From JAUILA01 sp050289805 (GTDB lineage Bacteria > Bacteroidota > Bacteroidia > Cytophagales > Cyclobacteriaceae), in the NCBI GenBank assembly GCA_050289805.1, contig JBNKGL010000001.1, positions 1 to 64,000 on the forward strand: a stretch of 64,000 nt of DNA. Reading direction: 5' to 3'. Shown piece after piece: positions 54,558-62,941 of this stretch (within the stretch, counting starts at the first letter, position 1; every line of letters begins with the position of its first letter). The notes below the pieces were generated by a model. That model saw nothing but the letters and a program-made list of their open reading frames with translations, made no database searches and was not told where the DNA came from. A program made the translations under genes and the position numbers.

Positions 54558-56894
54558 ATGAAAAAAAATTCACTCATTTTCAGTTTGTGCCTTGTTCATT
54601 TATTCCTGGTTTCAGGATTTCTTCACGGACAAACTACCGTGTCCGGTTTAGTCACTGAAGAGATTTCAGGTACCCCGTTAGCCGGCGCTAATGTCTTTCT
54701 TGAAGGAACCAGTATGGGTATTGAAACCGGCGCGGATGGATTTTATTCCCTGGTAATTCCAGCAGATATTTCAGGGCAGGTTGTAATCATTGCCAGCTAT
54801 ACCGGTTATCAAAGTGTGCGTAAAACAATTTCTGCAAACGGAGCAGATCAGGTGGTGAACTTTATACTACTTCAGGGCACTCTTTTCCTTAACGATATTA
54901 CCGTAACCGCGCAGAAACGGGAGCAGATGGCGATCAAAACACCCATGTCTCTCCAGGCACTTACCGGGGAGGCTCTTGAATCGGTGAGCGCACGTGACCT
55001 GTCGGATGTGATCAGCTTTATTCCCGGCGCATCGGAGAGTCTCTCACCCAATGCGACAACACGACAATATCAATTACGTGGCATACCTCAGATACAGAGT
55101 GATGCGACCATCGGTTATTATCTCGATGATGCGGCATACAATTATTACGGCTCACTCTATGCCCCTGTATCACGATCCTATGATATCGAACGGATTGAAG
55201 TTCTTCGTGGTCCGCAAAGTACATTATATGGTGCCGGAGCTGTTGGGGGCGTAATGAAATTTGTCCCGAGGAAACCTAACCTGCAGAAGTTCGGTGGTGA
55301 AATTGTATCCGGTATTTCCACAACGGAGGATGGTGACCCGGGCTATTATTTTGACGGGATGCTGAACCTGCCGATTGTAAAAGACAAACTCGCTGCCAGG
55401 GTTAGTGGAAGCTGGGAGCACCTTGGGGGATATATGGAAAGCCAGGATATGCTCAAAGAAAACATCAATGACGGTCGAATATACCAGGTCAGGGCCTCAC
55501 TTGTCTACCTGCCAACCGACCGGCTTGACATTAAATTCCTGTTTCAAAAAAATAACACGTTGCAGAATGCGGGAAGACTGATGTCGTCACTGGATCCGCC
55601 TGTATCGTCGGCCGAACCCGGGGATGAGGTTGCTAACGGTGATAACTGGTATTCATTCTCACTGAATTACGATTTCAGGTTTGCTACATTAAATACTACC
55701 ACAAGTTATATTCACCATACCGATGCATTGGACCTCACAATACCTTTCGTAGGTGTGCCTGGCGACAGGGTAACATTTACGACAGCCAATGAAGCGGATG
55801 CCTTCAATCATGAAACCCGGCTTGTTTCCAATAACGAAAAGGACTTCAAATGGCTTGCAGGAGTTTTTTATACGAATTCTGAAAATACCCAAAACCTGGT
55901 CACTAATCCACAGCTGTTCACGACCGATGCCGTTTTTACTTCCAGTTCGATCTCGTTTTTTGGAGAGGCATCCTATGCCTTTCTGGATGGAAAGCTCATA
56001 CCACTGGTAGGTTTACGAACTTTCAGTGATACGCGTAAAGTGAAAGACAGCAATTTTGTCGATCCCGGCGGACAGCCTATCGGGGAGTTGCCCGATAAAA
56101 CCTTTTCAAGTGTTAACCCGCGGTTTAACCTGTCCTACCTTCCAAATGATCATTCCAATTTTTACCTGAATATTGCCAAGGGTTTCAGGAGCGGACAGTT
56201 CAATAATCCCGGCGTGGTGGCTTTGCACCAGTTCGGAGGTCTTCCCGCACAAACAACTGTCGATTCGGATCAGCTTTGGAGCTATGAGGTTGGAATGAAA
56301 CAGCAGCAGTTGGATGGTCAGTTAATATTCGAGGTTGCTGCATATTACCAGGACTGGAAAGACCAGCAATTCTCAGTACTGTACCAGGGATTGTTTTTGA
56401 CATACTCGCTAGGCAATACACAGATTTACGGGCTGGATCTTGGCATGGCATATGCGCCCAGATCCGCCAAAGGCCTTACGTTTCAATTCATAGCAAATTT
56501 CAACAATGCTGAATTCAAATCGATTGATCCTGCTTTATCCGAAGGGTCAGGTTTTGAAAACGGGGATAAGCTGCCCCTGGTTCCGGATTATAATATCGGG
56601 ATCATCACAGACTATGCCTGGGTGCAGGGGTCCTCGGGTTGGAAAGGAAAGGCCCTGGTGTCTTTTACACAAATGGGGCGACAAATTGGAACAGACGGAA
56701 ATGAAGGAGATGCGCAGAGCCTGCTTCGTGCCCGTATAGGTTTTGAAAACAGCAGGGTCGGACTTTTTCTGTTCGGAAATAATCTTTTGGGAGAAAATGG
56801 CGCATTATATGTGCAATCCTCGGAAATTGGATTAACCACATATACCCAGGCTTTCCCCCGCCAGATCGGACTTGAAATCAGGGCGACATTTTGA
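54558..56894 (+). CDS. TonB-dependent outer membrane receptor
   Basis: A 778-residue receptor with a signal peptide (to about residue 24), a carboxypeptidase-regulatory domain (25-112), a plug ('MAIKTPMSLQALTGEALES', 'DLSDVISFIPGASES') and a 22-strand barrel ending in 'IGLEIRATF'. The plug and barrel are like receptors for iron chelates or other large ligands in Proteobacteria rather than SusC; there is no SusD partner. It is divergent from the FIST gene with 281 bases between, in which I see no clear operator. It precedes the oxygenase operon by 130 bases and may supply it. Confidence 0.9.
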   Translation: MKKNSLIFSLCLVHLFLVSGFLHGQTTVSGLVTEEISGTPLAGANVFLEGTSMGIETGADGFYSLVIPADISGQVVIIASYTGYQSVRKTISANGADQVVNFILLQGTLFLNDITVTAQKREQMAIKTPMSLQALTGEALESVSARDLSDVISFIPGASESLSPNATTRQYQLRGIPQIQSDATIGYYLDDAAYNYYGSLYAPVSRSYDIERIEVLRGPQSTLYGAGAVGGVMKFVPRKPNLQKFGGEIVSGISTTEDGDPGYYFDGMLNLPIVKDKLAARVSGSWEHLGGYMESQDMLKENINDGRIYQVRASLVYLPTDRLDIKFLFQKNNTLQNAGRLMSSLDPPVSSAEPGDEVANGDNWYSFSLNYDFRFATLNTTTSYIHHTDALDLTIPFVGVPGDRVTFTTANEADAFNHETRLVSNNEKDFKWLAGVFYTNSENTQNLVTNPQLFTTDAVFTSSSISFFGEASYAFLDGKLIPLVGLRTFSDTRKVKDSNFVDPGGQPIGELPDKTFSSVNPRFNLSYLPNDHSNFYLNIAKGFRSGQFNNPGVVALHQFGGLPAQTTVDSDQLWSYEVGMKQQQLDGQLIFEVAAYYQDWKDQQFSVLYQGLFLTYSLGNTQIYGLDLGMAYAPRSAKGLTFQFIANFNNAEFKSIDPALSEGSGFENGDKLPLVPDYNIGIITDYAWVQGSSGWKGKALVSFTQMGRQIGTDGNEGDAQSLLRARIGFENSRVGLFLFGNNLLGENGALYVQSSEIGLTTYTQAFPRQIGLEIRATF

Positions 56895-57024
56895 GTTATC
56901 TAAAACGTAGGCTACCCGGGATCAAGCATAATACATTTCGAATTAAATGATTACATTGTTCAAATTCACACTTGTGTGAGCGTGTTGTAGTTTCATTGCC
57001 GATCCAAAAAGAAATAATCCCTCT

Positions 57025-58143
57025 ATGGCATACCCACATTCTTCCTCATTTTTAACATCACAGCGGACAGAAACAGACCCTGTGGCTGAGAAAATTGTGG
57101 ATGAATTATTTCAGCATTATAACCTGGACAAGGTTGACTTTCTTTTTCGACAGATTCCGATGCATTGCGAGGAAAAGAATTTTCCGGAATTTCTCGGTGA
57201 ATATATTGACAATATTGGTGAGCTTCCTGAATGGATTGACTTTAATAAAATCAAAGGTGCTCAGAATATCTTTGCGCTATATGGCAGGGAGATCCTTTTG
57301 GCGCTTCTGTGCCGTTCACTTCCGATGACCTATATCTGTGAAAATGGAGCGCAGGTATTGATGACGACAGCGAGACTGATTGACTTTCCGAAATCACCTA
57401 AATATGAAAGGCGACTCCTTGAGACCCTGCAGTTTCTGATAAATGTTTCAAGTGATAAGAATACGGAAGAACATTATCAGGATGGATTGATTACCATTAA
57501 AAAGGTACGGCTCATACACGCAACAATCCGGCGATACATCCACGAGAATGAGCAATGGCCGGCGGCTTACGGCCAGCCTATTAACCAGGAGGACCAGCTG
57601 ATCACCATGTGTGCCTTTAGTATTGAAGTGGTTCGGGCACTTCGCAAAATGGGGGTCTATTTAAACGAGGAGGAACGCGAAGCGTGGTGCCATTTATGGT
57701 TTGTCACAGCCTATTTACTAGGTGTAAAGGATAACCTGATTCCCAATAGCTATGAAGACTGTGCGGATCTCAGCAAAAAGATCCTTGATACACAGGCAAG
57801 AAAATCGGAAGCAGGAATTATTCTTGTTCAATCCTGCGTGGAGTTCATGAGTGGGTTTGTTCCCCATCATTTGCTTCATTCATTTTCTTACAGTGTTTTC
57901 AAATACCTTAATGACGAACCCTACAGATCGATGATGGGGCTGGATCAGACACATTGGTTCTGGGATCGTGTGATGCCGCGCCTGTTAATCGCCACGCTGG
58001 GAATCGACCAGAGGTTGTCTGGCAATTCACGCCTGGCCCGGATGATTGTAAAGCGAATTAATAAATGGCTGATCAATGGACTTGAAAGAACTGTAAAAAG
58101 AGATCAGACTTACTTTTATTTACCCAAAGCATTGAAAACTTAA
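57025..58143 (+). CDS. MpaB/Lcp-like (DUF2236) oxygenase family protein
   Basis: A 372-residue helical protein of the DUF2236 / oxygenase MpaB family. Typical marks are 'VRLIHATIRRYI' with H165, and 'NQEDQLITMCAFS' with the N-Q-E-D at 187-190. Related proteins include latex-clearing protein (a heme oxygenase that cuts polyisoprene) and MpaB, which cuts the farnesyl side chain of a fungal meroterpenoid. No signal peptide is evident. It is the first gene of a four-gene operon with a Pyr4-like membrane protein 9 bases downstream. The reaction is unknown; action on an isoprenoid chain is an inference from family and context. Confidence 0.86.
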   Translation: MAYPHSSSFLTSQRTETDPVAEKIVDELFQHYNLDKVDFLFRQIPMHCEEKNFPEFLGEYIDNIGELPEWIDFNKIKGAQNIFALYGREILLALLCRSLPMTYICENGAQVLMTTARLIDFPKSPKYERRLLETLQFLINVSSDKNTEEHYQDGLITIKKVRLIHATIRRYIHENEQWPAAYGQPINQEDQLITMCAFSIEVVRALRKMGVYLNEEEREAWCHLWFVTAYLLGVKDNLIPNSYEDCADLSKKILDTQARKSEAGIILVQSCVEFMSGFVPHHLLHSFSYSVFKYLNDEPYRSMMGLDQTHWFWDRVMPRLLIATLGIDQRLSGNSRLARMIVKRINKWLINGLERTVKRDQTYFYLPKALKT

Positions 58144-58152
58144 TCAATCAGT

Positions 58153-58869
58153 ATGGACTCACACCTTATTTCACACTTGTCCAATGTAGCTTCCGGTGAA
58201 GGCGGCTATAATCTTTATCAGATCATTACGCTTACGTCCGGAATGCTGATATGGACATATCTCTACGTTTATCTCGCCTGGCGCGGAATGAAGATTAAAT
58301 TTATTCAGATGCCGGTGATACTGGCCTGTGGAAATGTCGTATGGGAATTTCTTTGGGGCTTTGTTTTTCAGTCGCAATATAAATTCTGGGTCATGGTGGG
58401 TGTTGGATCCGCCTTCTTCATTGATTGTACCATTTTTTATGGTATCATGAAATATACGGCCGGATATATCAAAATTCCCTTTTATTCGAAGAACCTTAAA
58501 TGGCTTTGCCTGATTGGGATTGGCTTATGGGTTGTTGTCTGGTGGAGTTTCAGGGCCCAGGGTATGGATACTGATGGCGGAGGCACCAGCGGGAATTTAC
58601 TAAATGCCCTGATCGCCCTTTTCTGGATAGACCAGGTATTCCGTATCAAGGATATAAATCTCATGTCGGTACGTCTTGGCTGGGTAAAGGTGCTGGCAGA
58701 TATTCCTATCGCGTTGTTTATGATGAGCGTATTCCCCGATAAATACTTCGCATATCTTATTACATGGATCAGTGTGCTTTTCGATATCGTCTATATATGG
58801 CTATATTATCAGCGTAAAAACGGTACCGGCCCGTTCAAAAATTATCAGCAACAACTTCAGGTTTCCTAA
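58153..58869 (+). CDS. Seven-helix membrane protein resembling Pyr4-type terpene cyclases
   Basis: A 238-residue protein with seven predicted membrane helices (about residues 20-42, 48-70, 76-100, 115-133, 148-164, 178-195 and 198-220). Helix 2 has 'NVVWEFLWG' with E65 and helix 7 has 'SVLFDIVYIW' with D211. Integral membrane terpene cyclases of the Pyr4/PaxB kind are about the same length, have seven helices and depend on an acidic residue in helix 2 and another in helix 7 in the same kind of context. It lies between an MpaB-like oxygenase gene (9 bases before) and a DUF5995 gene (2 bases after). Coding is certain; the cyclase role is an inference. Confidence 0.8.
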   Translation: MDSHLISHLSNVASGEGGYNLYQIITLTSGMLIWTYLYVYLAWRGMKIKFIQMPVILACGNVVWEFLWGFVFQSQYKFWVMVGVGSAFFIDCTIFYGIMKYTAGYIKIPFYSKNLKWLCLIGIGLWVVVWWSFRAQGMDTDGGGTSGNLLNALIALFWIDQVFRIKDINLMSVRLGWVKVLADIPIALFMMSVFPDKYFAYLITWISVLFDIVYIWLYYQRKNGTGPFKNYQQQLQVS

Positions 58870-58871
58870 TT

Positions 58872-59636
58872 ATGTCAAGATTCAGACGTGCTGAAAAACT
58901 GGAAGATGTGAGCGACCGTATTCATGAGGTTCTTGAATATTGTCGTGAAGAGCATAATCCGCTCGGTTACTTTGCGGCACTGTACACCAAGGTTGCAAAA
59001 TCCATTGAGACCGCTGTACATCAGGAGAAGTTCATCGATAATGATCAGCTTGCCCGTATGGATGTGAACTTTGTAAATTATTACATAGACGCCATGAATT
59101 GTGCGGTGGATGGAACGGAAGCGCCCAGGCATTGGGATTTTGTAATAAGGACAGCTGAAAATGATCAATATCTTGTCCTGGAACACTTATTCATCGCCAT
59201 GAATGCACACATCAATTATGATTTGTGCAACGCGGTTTGCGATTCTGTAGATCCGGCTAAAATTCTTGACTTCAAGGCTGATTTTATGCAGGTGAACAGT
59301 ATACTGTTCAGCCTGCTGGATAATGTTCAGAATGATGTTTCAGTGATTTTTCATCCGCTGAAGTGGTATTTGCGATTCGGTCAGCAGCTGGACGATAAAA
59401 TTATAGCACTTGTGATGGGGCATATGAGAAATGACGCTTTTGGTTTTTCCTGCACGCTTGCATTATGTAATGATGATCATAAATCAAGGGAAAACAGTGA
59501 ACGTATGGAACATGTCCTGGGACTTAGCCAGGATATCATTAATCATCGTAGTTGGCTGATTAATCTGATAATCAGAATGGTGAGACAAATGGAGATCGGT
59601 ACTGTTAAATCAAAAATTGAACAGTTGCTCAAATGA
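58872..59636 (+). CDS. DUF5995 family protein
   Basis: A 254-residue soluble, mostly helical protein. The segment 'LEHLFIAMNAHINYDLCNAV', followed by 'WYLRFGQQL', is the mark of the DUF5995 family, with several conserved His and Asp/Asn that could bind metal. No biochemical role is established. It starts 2 bases after the Pyr4-like gene and its stop overlaps the start of the membrane cyclase gene by 4 bases (ATGA), so all four genes of the operon are translated together. Confidence 0.83.
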   Translation: MSRFRRAEKLEDVSDRIHEVLEYCREEHNPLGYFAALYTKVAKSIETAVHQEKFIDNDQLARMDVNFVNYYIDAMNCAVDGTEAPRHWDFVIRTAENDQYLVLEHLFIAMNAHINYDLCNAVCDSVDPAKILDFKADFMQVNSILFSLLDNVQNDVSVIFHPLKWYLRFGQQLDDKIIALVMGHMRNDAFGFSCTLALCNDDHKSRENSERMEHVLGLSQDIINHRSWLINLIIRMVRQMEIGTVKSKIEQLLK

Positions 59637-61618
59637 AGCGTTTCGCCTCGCTATGTTATTTTCTTCTTAGTTGCCTGACGATCATTAACGCTCAGGAAAA
59701 GCGTGTTGATTATAATTCTGAAACAGGCCTGACAGAATTTATGGAGGCAACCTATTTTCTGTTGGACTATGAGAGTCAAAATCTGGATTATCCACCCGTT
59801 GATGGCAATTTCATATCATCAGATCAGGTGAATTTCAATAAAATACCGGCCGAATATTGGATCAGATTTACGATACATAATAACGAAAAAGACCGGGTTT
59901 CGATTCAGCTTTTTGTAGGACTGAGTGAAGTTCTGGACTTCTACATACCGGACGAGAAGGGATTTCAAAAGTATCCTATTGGTGTTTATGAATCCAGGAA
60001 AGTGGTAAAAAAGATAAGCGGTGAGGGCAAAACGTTTTTATCCCAGGCGGTGATAACGCTGGCACCCAATGAAACACGTACCTACTATGCCTATTTCAAA
60101 CACTTGTCCAGTGGGGTTCAGGCCGAGCGTGACTCCAGGATTGCACCACGGCTTATATCCGAAAATATATGGATAGATAATAATGAGACTTCAACAGTGG
60201 TATGGAGTTTTATTTTTGGCTGTTTTCTGATATTGATCCTGTATCATTTCGTTTACTATTTTCTGACCCGGGAAAGTGTTTATTTATATTATTGTCTTTT
60301 CGTGTTTTCCGTCTCGTTCCCATTTTTCACCCTGGTAAGAGATGTAGCCGATATTCCCGAATTCAACGCCATGTTGTTTTTCTCGATTTCGGGTTTGTTT
60401 GCTGTGTTTTATTTTCAACTCACACGGAAGCTTATAGACCTTCCGGAATTGCTCCCGAAATGGGATAAAATCCTTCGCTACTATATTATTGGGAAGGTGA
60501 TCCTTGTTGTCATCTATTCGGTTGTACACCTGATTTTAGAAGACATATTTATCATCCTGGCGGTATACATTCCGGCTATTTTAGTGGAAAATGTGCTGAT
60601 CTTTTTGCTCGTTATCGCTTTATGGAAAACCCGGGATAGAATCGCGATGTTGTTTGTTATCGGATCACTGATCGCTTTCGCCGGATTATTTATTGCCATA
60701 TTGAGCGCGGATCCTAAAACTGCATTTACGCCACAGATCAATCCATTTAAGTTTGCAACCCCGGCCTATGGATTTGTCCTTGAGTCGCTATTCTTTGCAG
60801 GTGTTTTAGCCTACCGGACAAAACTGAATGAAATTGAGCGGAAGGCTGCCAAAGATGCCCTTATCAGGCAGCTTCAGGAAAACAAGGAGCTGCAGGAAAA
60901 AGTAAATAAGGAACTTGAGGCGCGCGTACAGGAGCGTACGAAAACATTGCGTATTGAACAGCAAAAATCGGAAAGCCTGTTGCTGAATGTATTGCCGCAA
61001 ACCATTGTAAACGAGTTGAAGGAAACCGGGCATACCATTCCAAAAAGGTATGATGAAGTAACGGTGTTATTTGCCGATTTTGTTGGATTTACACGGATTT
61101 CCGAAAAGCTCGACCCTGAGGAAATTGTGGAACGACTTGATAATTTCTTCCGCCAGTTTGATGCCATAATTAAACGCAACAAGCTTGAAAAAATTAAGAC
61201 CATCGGTGACGCTTACATGTGTGTTTGCGGGTTGCCCAATCCGGATCCGGATCATACACTGAATACCGTCATGGCAGCCCTGGAAATTCAGGAGTATATG
61301 CGCGAATACAATAAAAGACTGAATGAGGATGAAGAACCCTGGATGCTCAGGATTGGGATTCATTCGGGTCCTGTAGTAGCCGGTGTAATCGGTGATTATA
61401 AATTCGCGTATGATGTTTGGGGAGATACCGTCAATACATCTTCCAGGCTGGAGCAGGCTTCGACAAGTGGGAAGATCAATATTTCCGAAGCACTTTATTT
61501 ACAGGTCAGGCATAAATTCCAATGCCGTAAGAGGGGGTCCATAGAAGTGAAAAATAAAGGACTTATCAGCATGTACTTCGTGGAAAAATTGCGTGATGTC
61601 CCTTTGCGTGCAAAATAA
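59633..61618 (+). CDS. 7TMR-DISM adenylyl cyclase
   Basis: A 661-residue membrane sensor. Signal peptide (1-21), a periplasmic 7TMR-DISMED2-like beta domain (about 25-170), seven membrane helices (about 185-390), a coiled coil ('LQENKELQEKVNKELEARVQ') and a class III cyclase domain (about 450-650). The cyclase has both metal aspartates ('LFADFVGFTRIS', 'IGDAYM'), the adenine Lys in 'KIKTIGD', and Asp, Asn and Arg in 'YDVWGDTVNTSSRL', so it should be a fully active adenylyl cyclase of class IIIa. It probably senses a small ligand outside and makes cAMP. It is coupled to the DUF5995 gene by an ATGA overlap, linking a cAMP signal to the oxygenase operon. Confidence 0.93.
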   Translation: MKRFASLCYFLLSCLTIINAQEKRVDYNSETGLTEFMEATYFLLDYESQNLDYPPVDGNFISSDQVNFNKIPAEYWIRFTIHNNEKDRVSIQLFVGLSEVLDFYIPDEKGFQKYPIGVYESRKVVKKISGEGKTFLSQAVITLAPNETRTYYAYFKHLSSGVQAERDSRIAPRLISENIWIDNNETSTVVWSFIFGCFLILILYHFVYYFLTRESVYLYYCLFVFSVSFPFFTLVRDVADIPEFNAMLFFSISGLFAVFYFQLTRKLIDLPELLPKWDKILRYYIIGKVILVVIYSVVHLILEDIFIILAVYIPAILVENVLIFLLVIALWKTRDRIAMLFVIGSLIAFAGLFIAILSADPKTAFTPQINPFKFATPAYGFVLESLFFAGVLAYRTKLNEIERKAAKDALIRQLQENKELQEKVNKELEARVQERTKTLRIEQQKSESLLLNVLPQTIVNELKETGHTIPKRYDEVTVLFADFVGFTRISEKLDPEEIVERLDNFFRQFDAIIKRNKLEKIKTIGDAYMCVCGLPNPDPDHTLNTVMAALEIQEYMREYNKRLNEDEEPWMLRIGIHSGPVVAGVIGDYKFAYDVWGDTVNTSSRLEQASTSGKINISEALYLQVRHKFQCRKRGSIEVKNKGLISMYFVEKLRDVPLRAK

Positions 61619-61644
61619 AAAAAAGGCCGTTTTTCAACGACCTT
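61613..61644 (-). terminator. Terminator after the DUF6515 gene
   Basis: Arms AAGGCCGTT (61623-61631) and AACGACCTT (61636-61644) pair with one T-G and a TTTC loop. On the minus strand the hairpin is followed by eight or so T. It lies at the convergent ends of the cyclase and DUF6515 genes. Confidence 0.78.
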
Positions 61645-61668
61645 CCCAATCAACCTTCATAGAAGAGC

Positions 61669-62283
61669 TTAGATTACCTCGAAACCAATTCCGTCTTCAA
61701 ATTCGTCGGCATCAACCTCACGGAAAGTCACGCCGTCGAGTTCATAATATTCCACATCGTCAATTACTTTGATGTCGTAACCTTCAGGAAGCGCGTCGAC
61801 TACCGCACCCTGGGGAGCATCCACTACCTCGTATTCGTTTCCGCGCTGAACATAAAATGTTCCATAAAAATAGTGATACCTGGCCCCGGCATGTGCAACA
61901 ACAATGGCCCTGGCTGGCAGAACACGTACCCGAACTCCTGCTACAGGACGTATTATGGTATAGGAATTCTTAAATGGGCGATAATATATTCCGTTGTGAT
62001 AATGATATACAGAGCCGGATACCTTCACGCGGACTGCGCCTGACGGAAGTTTCACTACTGATGTCCGGTAAGCAGGAAGTCCTGCGTAACGTACATGTGC
62101 ACGCCTTGAGACCCTGCGGTGAACACGACGTTCAACCCTGCGATCGAATCTTCGGTCCATTCTTCGATCTACGCGCCTCTCGACACGTTTTGCGACAGTC
62201 TGAGCCTCAGCTTTTGACTGCAAGCCGTCGGTTGCGGCAAAAAAGAAGAATATGAGCAGGCTGGTAATCAATATCTTTTTCAT
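61669..62283 (-). CDS. DUF6515 family secreted protein with Arg-rich repeats
   Basis: A 204-residue exported protein: signal peptide (cleavage near 'KAEAQT'), a basic region at about residues 33-61 built of seven tetrapeptides of the V/M/F-x-R-R type (VERR, VDRR, MDRR, FDRR, VERR, VHRR, VSRR), and a C-terminal DUF6515 beta domain with 'VYHYHNGIYYRPF', 'YHYFYGTFYV' and 'DVEYYELDGVTFREV'. The Arg repeat could bind the outer membrane lipid A or nucleic acid. Function unknown. It has its own terminator. Confidence 0.82.
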   Translation of the reverse strand: MKKILITSLLIFFFFAATDGLQSKAEAQTVAKRVERRVDRRMDRRFDRRVERRVHRRVSRRAHVRYAGLPAYRTSVVKLPSGAVRVKVSGSVYHYHNGIYYRPFKNSYTIIRPVAGVRVRVLPARAIVVAHAGARYHYFYGTFYVQRGNEYEVVDAPQGAVVDALPEGYDIKVIDDVEYYELDGVTFREVDADEFEDGIGFEVI

Positions 62284-62420
62284 GTTGAATTAATTTGTTT
62301 CGAACGGTTAGATGTCTCAAACTTCCGATGGTTTAATCCAACCCCGATATTTTTTATAAATCGTTGCCGGATATCCCGGGTAACCCGTTGATTGTCTTGC
62401 TGTAAGATATTGACCTGAAT

Positions 62421-62448
62421 AAATAAAAAAAGGGCCATCATGGCCCTT
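62421..62448 (-). terminator. Terminator after the OsmC/Ohr gene
   Basis: Arms AAGGGCCA (62430-62437) and TGGCCCTT (62441-62448) pair perfectly across a 3-base loop, followed on the minus strand by TTTTTATTT. Confidence 0.82.
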
Positions 62449-62468
62449 GGTATTTAATCTGTTTAAAG

Positions 62469-62885
62469 CTAAGCGAGATTCACAGACAAGCTGATTTCGG
62501 TATTGAGCAATTTGGAGATAGGGCAAATTTCCTTGGCTTTCTTTGCGATTTCCTCAAATTCAGTGCTGTCAATTCCGGGAACAGTTCCGGTAAGCTCCAG
62601 GTGGCTCTTAACAATATTTCCATCCTCAAAGGATATGGTGGCTTCTGTATCCAGATTCTCCGGCGTATAACCAGCTTCGCCAAGAAGGAAGCTCAGCTGC
62701 ATGGTAAAACAGCCGGCATGGGCCGCTCCAACAAGTTCTTCGGGGTTTGTTCCGATGCCATCTTCAAAACGGCTTTTGAATGAATATTGCGTATTATTGA
62801 GTACAGTGCTGGCGGTGGTAAGTGTCCCCTTACCATCTTTTCCCGGTCCTTTCCAGTTTGCACTTGCTTTTCTGTTGAATTTCAT
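62469..62885 (-). CDS. OsmC/Ohr-type peroxiredoxin
   Basis: A 138-residue protein of the OsmC family, a homodimeric thiol peroxidase against organic hydroperoxides. The catalytic cysteines are C59 ('GAAHAGCFTMQLS') and C121 ('KEICPISKLL'). The N-terminus 'KASANWKGPGKDGKGTLTT' and length match OsmC rather than Ohr. The neighbouring genes on this strand have their own terminators, so it is likely a single-gene transcript. Confidence 0.92.
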   Translation of the reverse strand: MKFNRKASANWKGPGKDGKGTLTTASTVLNNTQYSFKSRFEDGIGTNPEELVGAAHAGCFTMQLSFLLGEAGYTPENLDTEATISFEDGNIVKSHLELTGTVPGIDSTEFEEIAKKAKEICPISKLLNTEISLSVNLA

Positions 62886-62941
62886 AATTTATTGGTTTAA
62901 TGCGTATTACTTTTTACGAACTTAAGATTTTCTTGTTGGTC

